Assembly (NCBI GenBank): GCA_950022655.1
Contig: OX465590.1
Coordinates: 44,785,718-44,849,717 of the forward strand
DNA from: Alentia gelatinosa
Lineage: Eukaryota; Annelida; Polychaeta; Phyllodocida; Polynoidae
Length of the DNA stretch: 64,000 nucleotides
Direction: 5' to 3'
The notes under the pieces are model-generated. The model did no database searches and was not told the DNA's origin. It saw only the letters and a list, made by a program, of their open reading frames with translations. How positions within the stretch are numbered: position 1 is the stretch's first letter; each line of letters starts with the position of its first letter. A program made the position numbers and the translations under genes. This document shows, piece by piece, positions 52,779 through 61,840 of this stretch.

Positions 52779-53732
52779 ACTGTCACTTGACTGACCAGGG
52801 TCCAGCATAACCTGGTTGAGTCCGAAGGCCTCGTCAGATGAGCCTTCACTGTAGTCTGTCGCTGCCTCGTTGTTCGACTCGTCATCGTCGACATACTTTG
52901 TCGACCTTGACTTGTCCGATGGGGCCCTTGGTGGCCTGTTGTGACGCGCTGACGCACCACCTTGACTGTCCTTAGCGGTGCACACCCGTTGTAGATGCCC
53001 TTTTACACCGCACTTGTGGCACCTCTCGTTCCGCATTACACAGTCGCTGTTGAGGTGTCCCTGCCAACCACAGCAGGTGCAGGATTTATGGCTCGTCGAT
53101 GGCCCTCGTCCGCGGTGTGACGACCCTCCGCGTTGTGACGACCCTCCGCGCCGACCACCTGCTTTCCTTAACAGGTGTACCTCGGAATCGTCCTTCCCGG
53201 CTGCCCCCATGTAGAGGTTGTTGGCCTTCATAGCCAACTCATCGGCCACACACTTGTCTCGCGCGGTCTGGAAATTCAGATCCCGCATTGCCAACAAATG
53301 GCACTGAGTCTTTTTCATTTTGCTGTGAAGGCCTGACACAAGCCTGTCCCTCAGGGCCTCTGGCAGAAATGCCCCAAACTTACATGTCCTAGATAACTTC
53401 TGGAGTCTTACTACAAACTCTGACACAGACTCACTCCACTCTTGGTTAGCTGTCCAAAACTTATGGCGCTCAGCAATCACTACCGGTTCTGGGTTATAAT
53501 GGTTGTTCATAAGGTTCTTTAGTTGGACATAGGTCTTGGTATTTGGCTTATCTGGCCCACACAAATTTTTCACCAACTTGAAGGCATCCAGGCCCATAAC
53601 AGCAAGAAACAGATCTGTACGCTTGTCTGCTACTATAGAATTTGCTGACATGAAACTGTCCATACGGTCAACATAATCATCAAAGCTCTCAATTTTCTCC
53701 TCAAAAACACCTACATTGCCAAACACAGCCAT
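52773..53732 (-). CDS. gag: Gag of Gypsy element 2
   Basis: 319 codons from ATG at 53732 (MAVFGNVGVFEEKIESF) to TGA at 52773. A GTG codon farther upstream gives no better start. Gag carries an alpha-helical core (residues about 1-170), basic GGRRGGSSQRGGSSHRGRG and two CX2CX4HX4C zinc knuckles (CTCCGWQGHLNSDC and CHKCGVKGHLQRVC) at about 215-250. The acidic C-terminus ends SSDSE before the TGA. The stop is followed by CTAG in frame with pol, so most ribosomes would make Gag and a few would read through. Confidence 0.9.
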   Translation of the reverse strand: MAVFGNVGVFEEKIESFDDYVDRMDSFMSANSIVADKRTDLFLAVMGLDAFKLVKNLCGPDKPNTKTYVQLKNLMNNHYNPEPVVIAERHKFWTANQEWSESVSEFVVRLQKLSRTCKFGAFLPEALRDRLVSGLHSKMKKTQCHLLAMRDLNFQTARDKCVADELAMKANNLYMGAAGKDDSEVHLLRKAGGRRGGSSQRGGSSHRGRGPSTSHKSCTCCGWQGHLNSDCVMRNERCHKCGVKGHLQRVCTAKDSQGGASARHNRPPRAPSDKSRSTKYVDDDESNNEAATDYSEGSSDEAFGLNQVMLDPGQSSDSE

Positions 53733-53782
53733 GTTGACAGTGATACTCACACAATCTAGAATGTCTCTCCTCCCTTGTGGAT

Positions 53783-53800
53783 TCTTTATCTCGTCGCCAA
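53783..53800 (-). other. Primer-binding site of Gypsy element 2
   Basis: TTGGCGACGAGATAAAG follows the LTR on the - strand, the TGG pairing with a tRNA CCA end. The tRNA is not determined. Confidence 0.75.
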
Positions 53801-53963
53801 TTTAGTATTTGCTCAGTAATAAAGAGAAACAATACATAGATATTTAGAACACAACCTTGCTCGTCGCATCCGGTTCCAGAACCCCCGTGCGCGGCGCTTT
53901 ATTCCTCCACTACCGCTCTACAACTTTCTCTCGCTCCATCCGCCGCAGCGTCAATACACCACA
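53801..53963 (-). repeat. 5' LTR of Gypsy element 2
   Basis: On the - strand it begins TGTGGTGTATTGACGC and ends GAGCAAATACTAAA, not in the usual CA. AATAAAGCGCCG offers a polyadenylation signal. Confidence 0.93.
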
Positions 53964-54229
53964 GAGTCGATTAGGTTAACATGTTCTTCTGAGGATGGAT
54001 TTACTTGTACTGAAATACAGGACCAGACAAGGTGAGACATCTCTGACAACTGTAGTCTGAGTTTAGGAGACACTACCACAGATGAATTCACCAAACTTGA
54101 ACTGTAGTTCTGTTGTTTGTCTGCTGCTGTCACTGACAGTGACACTGACATCGGAAATGGAAGTTGGAACTTTTGATGATATTCAAAAACAATAATGGTT
54201 TCGAGCATCGTAGTTATTAGCAAGAAATG
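53964..54229. other. Flank of Gypsy element 2 with an open frame on the - strand
   Basis: The - strand from about 54180 to 53964 is open (SVTAADKQQNYSSSL, LQLSEMSHLVWSCISVQVNPS). It joins, across the target duplication, a short open stretch left of 49211. It could be a piece of host coding sequence or chance. Confidence 0.3.
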
Positions 54230-54392
54230 GTGGTTAATAAATACAATATAAACTGGTTTCAGATAAAAGCAACTGTAATCTCCTCGGACTAGACTCTTCA
54301 TAATCACCTCACTATCGTTCAGAGATTACTACACACCTCGTCCTCGGAGATTACCGCCGCTTGTATCTGAAACCAGTTAATATTGTGTATAT
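54230..54392. mobile_element. Hairpin MITE, CAATATTAACTGGTTTCAGA family, copy 3
   Basis: The left end AATACAATATAAACTGGTTT pairs with AAACCAGTTAATATTGTG at the right end. The inner arms carry GTAATCTCCTCGG and CCTCGGAGATTAC. Confidence 0.7.
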
Positions 54393-55186
54393 ACCCGTAC
54401 AAGGGTAGGAAAGATGGGATAGGTAGAGGTCAGCAATAGTTTATAATCTTTGATAATATACATTGATTTTACCAGCTTTACTGTTTATACTTCTCAGTTC
54501 AGCTTTGATATATTTGCATCCACAGATGTTTTCCAATGATAACTTTTATCAGGGAACGGTAATTACAGGTCCTCAGAACGTGATAAATGATGGAGAAATG
54601 GCAGACGACTGATTAAGATGCCTCCTCTACACAAAACATGCTTCATCAAGACTCACCTTATCTCTATATATCTCGAGATTCCCAGATACTCATTCTGAAG
54701 TCTCTGAACCCAAACAAAACATACATCAAACTAACCTGCCCTGGTTTGAGGTCAAGTAATTAACCAGGAGATGAGGAATTGATGGGTTTAGGAGATGTAC
54801 AGATGAGAAATGATTCATGTTTAAACGAGTTGCCGCGGCAGACGACAGAAACCACTCCCAGATTCAGCACACACAGTCTCCTTATTACTCCGTGCTTCAA
54901 AATGGAGGTCACGACCCTGGTGGCGAATGACGGAACTACGGCCGCCATTACTAGTACTGCTCCATCTGGCGACGGATTAGGGTATTAATTGTACACTGGC
55001 CGCCAGAGCTACACTGCGTTTAGTCCGTTCACGCACCGCGACGCAGTAGGCTTACGGTACGTGAAGGTCTAACAGAGCATGGGTCTGACTGGCCAGAAAC
55101 ACTTCATTGAGAGGAATATCGTGGTTGGCTTGTTTGTTTGTCTCTTTAGTAGATGGTGTGGGAATGAGGTGTAGTGCTGCGGTAGT
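54393..55186. other. Intergenic, no gene
   Basis: AT-rich, with a GC patch near 54830-55030. No domain is seen in the short frames. Confidence 0.35.
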
Positions 55187-56110
55187 TTAACTTCCAATTT
55201 GTTCAATTAGACTTACTTTCGTTCACTTTACTGCATATCCTGTTGGAATAACAAGGTATGCTGCCTGGTTGATCCAGGCACCTTACTTTTCTCAATTACA
55301 TCTTACATAAAAAATCTTACATTCCCTCAGGAGGTCAAGAATTTCTTTCTTGCCAGTGTTAAGGAGAACACTGTGCATTGTTGTAACGTTATTTAGGAAT
55401 TTCTTCCTGCTCTCGTTTGTGGCTTGACAATGTAGCATGAGATGTTTTACACTCAGCGGAGTGTTGCATGTCTGACACACAGGTGCTACTTCACCTCTTA
55501 GGAGGTGGGTGCCCATGTGTCAGTTTGGTGTGATCAGTCCGCAGACGTGTCAGTTTTACCTGTTCAGTTTTGGCTAGTAGCCACTACAATTTCTCGTAGT
55601 TTGTTGTCTCTGTTTTGTTGTCTCAAGTTTTATGAATGTGCTCCTTAGCCATTGGTTTCAGGTCTTTATGTAGAACAGTGTGCGATCCAACTTTTCTGCT
55701 TGATCCATTTTTTGGCTGCTTGGTCTGCAGCTTCATTTCCTTTGATGCCGATATGGCTCGGCAGCGGACACATGGCCACCTTTTTGCCATGTTCTCTCTT
55801 CAGTTCTGTGTATGACTGTTTGATGTCTCTGATGACAGCATTCTTTGGCTCATGCTGTCCAATGTAGACAAGATTTAGACTGTGAGAAGACTATAAATTT
55901 CTTGTGTTGTGACATTTTCATCCAAGTCAAGGCATGCAGTATAGCATTGGCCTCAGCAGTGAAAATGCTGCTCTTGCCATGGAGGGCTTTCTTCAAGTCA
56001 CCGTATGGTGTGTGGACTCCAAATCCGACGCGGTTACCCTCTTTTGAGCGTGGTTGGCGGTTCTATCTATAGCATCAGTTTGACAATACTCAAACCGACC
56101 AGGGTGGTTC
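55187..56110 (-). pseudogene. LINE remnant: RNase H domain and 3' tail (- strand)
   Basis: Read on the - strand, residues GVHTPYGDLKKALHGK, then FTAEANAILHALTWMK and KKVAMCPLPSHIGIKGNEAAD are the RNase H domain signature of RNase H-bearing non-LTR elements. KLTHGHLL-like sequence, then LLRGEVAPVCQTCNTPLSVK and HLMLHCQATNE follow as the Cys-His tail. Stops and frame changes break it. The 3' end carries AGTAAGTCTAATTGAACAAA and TTGGAAGTTAAACTACC, which match the SINE tail. The clade (I, Nimb or related) cannot be fixed here. Confidence 0.8.
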
Positions 56111-56187
56111 AGAGCTTCAGAGGTGGTTGGTTTATATCGTACCTACACATGCACAAGACACTTGTTTCTGGCAAGCCCTGCACATAA

Positions 56188-56330
56188 CCTGAGAACCAGC
56201 GATCCACCATTTTTCAGCTGCATGCTGGGATGGAGGCAGGGATTCCTGACTCAAAACCTGAGAACCAGCGATCCGCCATTTTTCAGTTGCATGCTTGGAT
56301 GGAGGCAGGAATTCCTGACTCAAAATGGCA
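56188..56330. repeat. Two tandem copies of about 68 bp
   Basis: CCTGAGAACCAGCGATCCAC, CATTTTTCAGCTGCATGCTG and GGATGGAGGCAGGGATTCC are repeated once with few changes. Confidence 0.8.
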
Positions 56331-56694
56331 GCGCATCACAGTCTTAGGTTGAGCCTGTGTGCCCTGGCCCTGGCGACAACGGACTGTACTAGAGTCTACA
56401 CTGCGTTGGCTCTGGTCGTGTTAAATACATGGCCACCTTGAGCGACTAGTTGTAAGAGTCTGTGGCTCTCCTACCAGATCTTCCGAAATGCTTGGGGAGT
56501 GCGTTTAGTCATAACCTCGAAGCCAATTTTTTATTTTATTATTTTCTCTTGTGTGTGTATTCTTTAGAATAAAATCACCATAAAGCCAGACTTCAGTATC
56601 AATTCGTGAAACTATGACCATATCTTATCAAATACTTCTTCTTTAAGAACCTACATCGAATTACCTGGTTGGAGGCACACTCCGCAAATACTGT
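56331..56694. other. Intergenic, no gene
   Basis: No feature is seen, except AGAATAAAATCACCATAAAGC at 56568-56586, shared with 28585-28604. Confidence 0.35.
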
Positions 56695-57000
56695 GTTTTA
56701 TCCTACCCCTAATAAAAAACGCCATAGGCTTAACATGGGATTTGTTTATGTCATGGGTAGTGACATAAAGTGTTGTTTATGCCACTACTTTCTGATACTG
56801 AAAAAATATGGAAACGGGGTAGGATAAAATCTAGACGCCACTCGTTTGAGATTGAGTTTATTTATGCCACTCATTTTGTTGGCTCCGTAATGTCACTCGT
56901 CTTTGACTCGTGAAATTATGGAGCCAACAAAATGCGTGGCATAAATAAACTCAGACTCAAACTCGTGACGTCTCTTGATAGGATTAAACCCGACCAACCC
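56695..57000. mobile_element. Composite hairpin element (ATCCTACCCC subfamily)
   Basis: The module runs from TTATCCTACCCCTAATAAAA with GCCATAGGCTTAACATGGG to AACGGGGTAGGATAAAATC. The hairpin has GCCACTCATTTTGTTGGCTC and GGAGCCAACAAAATGCGTGG arms. It is almost the mirror of 28925-29215. Confidence 0.8.
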
Positions 57001-57389
57001 CTTAGTCTGAACAGAGGTGGTGGCCAATCTAGATTTTCAATTAATGGTACTCACGGAGTGTTTGATATAAACCTCGTTTCCACTGGCCGACGAAAACGGC
57101 ATAGATTTTTTAAGCTGTACTAAAAGTTTGTCTGTGCTGCCACCGACTGAAAGTTGGCATCAATTGATCGGAGATGGTGCAGTATATATAGTCTACTGTA
57201 TTTTCCAGGTACACAAATATCATCTGTGAGAAGATCTGTTGGTGGTGGCCTTGTTACATAATCCATACCAAATTAACACACCAGTAACAATATTTCTGAC
57301 CAAAATACATCTAAACTGATTCCATTCAGTCACACTAACTGTGTCTCTATATATTACCTACTCCTGAATAATTACATTCAGGTCTGCTC
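57001..57389. other. Intergenic, repeat fragments
   Basis: CGTTTCCACTGGCCGACG at 57077 is a piece of the 48520 hairpin family. No gene. Confidence 0.35.
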
Positions 57390-57690
57390 ACCAATCACTA
57401 AAACTAAAGAAGAAACCAACAAGTCAGGGTCAAAGTCGTTATTCTCCACGAGTTTGATGAGGTGCAATATGAACGAGGCAAAGTTGACTAAATATCACAT
57501 AGCATTCAAACGAGTTGGAGAACAACGACTTTGACCAAAACGAGTTGCTTTCTGTGTTTATCTCACCCCTGTAGACACTAAAAGAATGGACGACACACAG
57601 TGTATAGACCATGGAGAAAAGACTGCAATACTCGTAGGGGCAATATTCCTCGTGTCCACTGGAGTCTACCAGGGACGAGATCAGCAATCT
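57390..57690. mobile_element. Composite hairpin element (TTATCYYACCCC family)
   Basis: Hairpin with CAAAGTCGTTATTCTCCACG and GGAGAACAACGACTTTG arms. The module begins TTTATCTCACCCCTGTAG and its ACTAAAAGAATGGACGAC block matches 42020-42040. Confidence 0.7.
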
Positions 57691-57964
57691 CCGGGATGAA
57701 TAAAAACTAAAAGAAAAGGGATTGGGGCTTTTTATACTGGGTACATGGAGAGGTGGGTCACAGTTGATCATACGGCTTTCATGGACAGGCAACTGCTCTC
57801 CAGACCAAATCAAGTCTATGATCATCTTCCAACTATCACAATGCCTCTGCCCACCGCTGGGCAAACACCGTTTAAGGTTTAGACAGGCTACACTGAATAC
57901 AGCCAAGGAAATACTGCTGTCCAGGCCGGGGAAATTACTGGCGGGGACAGAGGTAGCTGTGAGG
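57691..57964. other. Intergenic, no gene
   Basis: An open frame at 57722-58018 shows no domain and runs into the G-rich array. Confidence 0.35.
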
Positions 57965-58665
57965 AGGGAGAGGGGTGAGGTGAAGTGGTGTGGGGTGAGT
58001 TGTGGTGGTGTGGGCTGAGGTGTAGTGGTGTGAGGTGATGTGGGGTGAGGTGTGGTGATGTGGGGTGGTGTGGGGTGAGGTGTAGTGGTGTGGGGTGAGG
58101 TGTAGTGATGTGGGGTGAGGTTTAGTGGTGTGGGGTGAGGTGTGGTAGTGTGGGGTGAGGTGTAGTGGTGTGGGGTGAGGTGTAGTGGTGTGGGGTGAGG
58201 TGTAGTGGTGTGGGGTGAGGTGTAGTGGTGTGGGGTGAGGTCTGGTGGTGTGTGGTGTGGTGTGGGGTGTGGTCTAGTGGTGTGGGGTGAGGTGTAGTGG
58301 TGTGGGGTGAGGTGTTGTGAGGTGTGTTGGTGTGGGGTGAGGTGTAGTGGTGTGGGGTGTGGTGTGGTGGGGTGTGGTGTAGTGGTGTGGGGTGTGATGT
58401 AGTGGTGTGGGGTGAGGTGTAGTGATGTGGGGTGGGGTGCAGTGGTGTGGGGTGAGGTGTAGTGGTGTGGGGTGAGGTGCAGTGGTGTGGGGTGAGATGT
58501 GGTGGTGTGGGATGAGATGTGGTGCTGTGGGGTGAGATGTGGTGGTGTGGGGTGAGGTGTAGCGGTATGGGGTGAGGTGTAGTGGTGTGGGGTGAGGTGT
58601 AGTGGTGTGGGGTGATGTGGGGTGATGTGGGGTGATGTGGGGTGAGGTGTAGTGGTGTGGGGTGA
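57965..58665. repeat. 20-bp G-rich tandem array
   Basis: About 34 units of GGTGAGGTGTAGTGGTGTGG with few variants. The + strand is G-rich with many GGGG runs, the - strand C-rich. A long - strand frame (TPHHYTSPHTT repeat) is only the array read aloud. Confidence 0.9.
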
Positions 58666-59589
58666 GAATTAGGTAAACCCTTGGCCCGTGTCAGCCACCC
58701 AATCAAAGGTCATTTACCAATGTTCCATTGTCGGTGACTGGATTTATCAACATGTTGATAAACTTTCGGTAAACGATTTAGGGACATTGAATGACAATTT
58801 GTTGGCGACAAAAGAACAACTCAAGGAGGGTGTTTCACTAATCATTGGCTCAACCTTACCTAGCTGTCCTACATCTGCAATTCCCTTAGGATGGCTCACC
58901 TCAGACAAATTACCGTACCTTTGTCACCGACAAAGGTACATCAATGTTCCGAAATCAGTAGATGTGTATCGGGCTTAAGAACAGCACGGCACTTATACAT
59001 TTGTTTGTAGTATTTTCCCTCGAATAGCGTTAATCGTGAGTTTAAAATGAAATGTGCTCAGAAGTTGAGTCTGTTTGACGACCACTTAACTGCTCTCTGT
59101 GAAATAGCGGTGGTTTAATGGAGAAATTAATGTTCACAATCCTGACAGAAAAGGTGAAAGGTCAACGTTCTTTAAAATCTCAGATATTTTCTAGATATTT
59201 TCCATATACTGCCGTGAGCATGTGTTACACTAAACTGAAGGTTCATCGGAAAGTTTCCGGTCTCCTCAGAATATAGAGTAGAATATCGTATGGGGCATGG
59301 ATCTTTGTGAATCTTTCAGACATGGTAAATGGATATGGAGAGTACATACCTCACCCCACACTATTATTCACCTCTTGCACACAAGCGTGGCGCGGCGATC
59401 GCCGTGATAACGGGTTTCGCTGGTTCTATGTAATTGTTAAAGTACCGGCCGCACACCAGCGAAATTTCCGCACCCCAGAACGAGGCGAGCGCTGTCAGAG
59501 TGAAGCCAACACTGCAGCAAGCGCCTAATATCACTATAATAATGAAATTATATATTGTTCTTCTGTCATTAATAAACGGCCGAATTTTA
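58666..59589. other. Intergenic, no gene
   Basis: The open frame at 58688-58978 has no domain. A fold-back pair near 58905-58935 (CCGTACCTTTGTCACCG, CGACAAAGGTAC) is noted. Confidence 0.35.
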
Positions 59590-60580
59590 CAATGAAAACT
59601 TTGTTAGAAAGCTGAGACTTAGGCTTATCTGTTGGTATATATATTTGATATACTGTGTTATGTCTATGATTTCCTGTGATAGGTTGAACATCGGAATTGT
59701 TTAGATAAAAAACCCACAAATATGTTGCCTTCCTGCTTTCACAGTGATTTAATGAAAAATCTATCGCAATGACCTACGGAAATAAACATCCTATCTTCTA
59801 AGGCATTTCAAGACGATTAAAATGATACCTATATTACCAGGTTGTGATAGAAATTCCCTGAGCTAATGGACTAATAACGCATCAGTAAATTGTCAGGAAA
59901 TTTGGGAATATGTCAGCAATTATCTAAGTTTTTAGAAATGTCAGGGAACTTAACTGTTTTCAGGGAAATCTGAAATATCTATGTCTGATCATAAAGAAAT
60001 CTCCATCTCTGACACTCTTAAGAATTGTGTACATTTAAGAAAATAAGATAGATCTGTATTGCTTTTTATTCTCGGCCCAAAAAGCTAATATAATGACTGC
60101 AAGTTCTTTGGTTAGGTCATCACAATATTCGATAATGTTTTAAGTCTGATACAATGATAAACCTGTTACAGTAGAAAAATTAGAAAATAAAATATACAGG
60201 GGAATAAATCTATATATATAAGGAATATAATATCAGAAAATCAAATTCTTTTAATTCTCTTTTTGACTCCTTGTCATCTGTCATTATGCTCCATTTTATC
60301 AGGAAATATCTATCACAGACTGGCAATATTGGTATCGTTTTAATCGTCTTCAAGTACCTAAGAAGATAGGAGGGTAATCTCTATAGGTTATCACGATAGA
60401 TTTTTCATTAAATCACTCTAAAGACAGGAAGGTAACATTTTTTTAGTATTTTACTTAACAAATTCTTATGTTCAAGCTTTTACGGGAAATCTTAGCCAAG
60501 GCATAGGTATGTAATATGTATATCAACAAATAGACCAGAGTCTTAGCTTTCTAACAATGATTTACTTATAAAAATCAGCC
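59590..60580. mobile_element. About 1-kb fold-back with arms near 280 bp
   Basis: The left arm (59590-59870) and right arm (60295-60580) are inverted: GTTAGAAAGCTGAGACTTAG with CTAAGACTC-like ends, TTTCACAGTGATTTAATGAA with TTCATTAAATCACTC, and GACGATTAAAATGATACC with GGTATCGTTTTAATCGTC. The central 425 bp are AT-rich and non-coding. Confidence 0.75.
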
Positions 60581-61784
60581 TGTTATTCACAACGCAAAAA
60601 CAGTTTTAATTTTCCAAGTTAGAAAAAATAAACATTTTCCCATACGAAACGCTCAGGAGTCAGGTCGCACGCCTCGTTTTCATGTGGCCTACTTTGGCGG
60701 CCATTACAAGATGGCGCCAGTGTGAAGAGGGTCTATAGGAATCATTGAGATTATAGGAATCTTTGGGTTGCATTGTTTAGCACGGGAGGCAGGCCAGTGG
60801 ATTCTCAAGGCTCTAAGCCTAGTTCGTTAAGAATTCTTCTCACATACAGTGTAGTGAGAACCTTGTACAGAATACCACCTAGATAGTGTGAGATCTTATG
60901 AGAAGGGTGCCCAACGTTGAACAATAAACTCCCGAGTCCAAGATCCAAATGTCAAGTGTAAGGGAAACATACCAAGAATGGGATAAATCAATCTATTAAC
61001 GTTACAGGAGACTTTCTTCATTACACACATGCCGCTTTCCAGATGAGCCTACTTTCTCCGGGCTGACTGCTACAGGGCACACAGTGATTTCTAGTTTCAC
61101 CATTATCCGTCAGGAAATTGTAGGATAGCACCACTGTAGTCGGAAGACTACTACTGTAAATATCAGTTGTTTTAAGCCATTGATAATGGTGAGATGATAG
61201 GGGCCAGTACTTAAAGTGGGTTTCACACGATGGGATACATGTACCTCACAGGTCGTCTGTCTGAGACAAATCCTGCTGAGATTTATTACTGGAACACAAT
61301 CTCCCCGTCTGAATTGTAGGGTTCCATTTTGCTGGCACAAGTCTTTATCATTGCAATTGTCGGCTACAATTACCTCTAACAAGGAACAGAATCTCATGAG
61401 ATTTTGACTTTAAACAGGTTTAAAATTTAGAGGGGTGTTTTGGTGAGACAAATGTATTTCACATGTTCTCCCCAAATCTGTGAGTCTCAGTGGTCCCAAA
61501 TCACACCTATTCACACGGGGAAGTGTCCTGAGTCCACGAATGTGCACCCTGTGATCCCTGTGTACCCTGTGTAGGGGTGTAGGGCCGAGACTATGTACTT
61601 GGTAAGTCTTTCCATGTGAATTGAATCTGCCATGTTTACCTGATACTGTAGAACACTCCAATCTGTGAAACTTTGTACCAAGCGGGAAATAGTCGGCGAT
61701 TGGTGAAAAGGTGTGAAGTACACCAGTCTCAGGTCCATTTGTCCCACCGTATTAATCCCACTTTAGTAATATTGAGAAAACCTA
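60581..61784. other. Intergenic, weak repeated motif only
   Basis: Two stretches near 61245 and 61450 share a weak match on the - strand (CLRQTTCEVHVSH and GRTCEIHLSH). No gene is supported. Confidence 0.3.
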
Positions 61785-61840
61785 TGAAAGTTTGCAGTCA
61801 GAGCTCATATCCCATCGAGTTTGAATCGCGTATTCAGAGA
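61785..61840. repeat. Half hairpin of the composite family
   Basis: GAAAGTTTGCAGTCAGAGCT and CATATCCCATCGAGTTTGAA match the left arm at 23930-23975. The other arm and module are absent. Confidence 0.6.

Larger units (their letters stand above)
49212..53963 (-). mobile_element. Ty3/Gypsy LTR retrotransposon 2 (4.75 kb, - strand, TSD GAGTC)
   Basis: Two 163-bp LTRs (49212-49374 and 53801-53963) flank gag and pol on the - strand. GAGTC is duplicated at 49207-49211 and 53964-53968. The primer site TTGGCGACGAGATAAAG follows the 5' LTR and a purine tract (AGAAGGGAGGAA) precedes the 3' LTR. The LTRs differ at five positions, so it is older than element 1. gag and pol share a frame across a UGA stop; pol has one frameshift and one nonsense codon. 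Confidence 0.95.

Noticed and set aside
58122..58706. 194-codon TPHHYTSPHTT repeat protein on the - strand
   Set aside because: It is the translation of the 20-bp G-rich array. There is no start context, domain or splice signal.
61110..61661. Lectin-like exons on the - strand (CLRQTTCEVHVSH, GRTCEIHLSH)
   Set aside because: The two pieces are similar to each other and have Cys, but I could not place the family's other conserved residues or convincing splice sites. They may be a degraded repeat.
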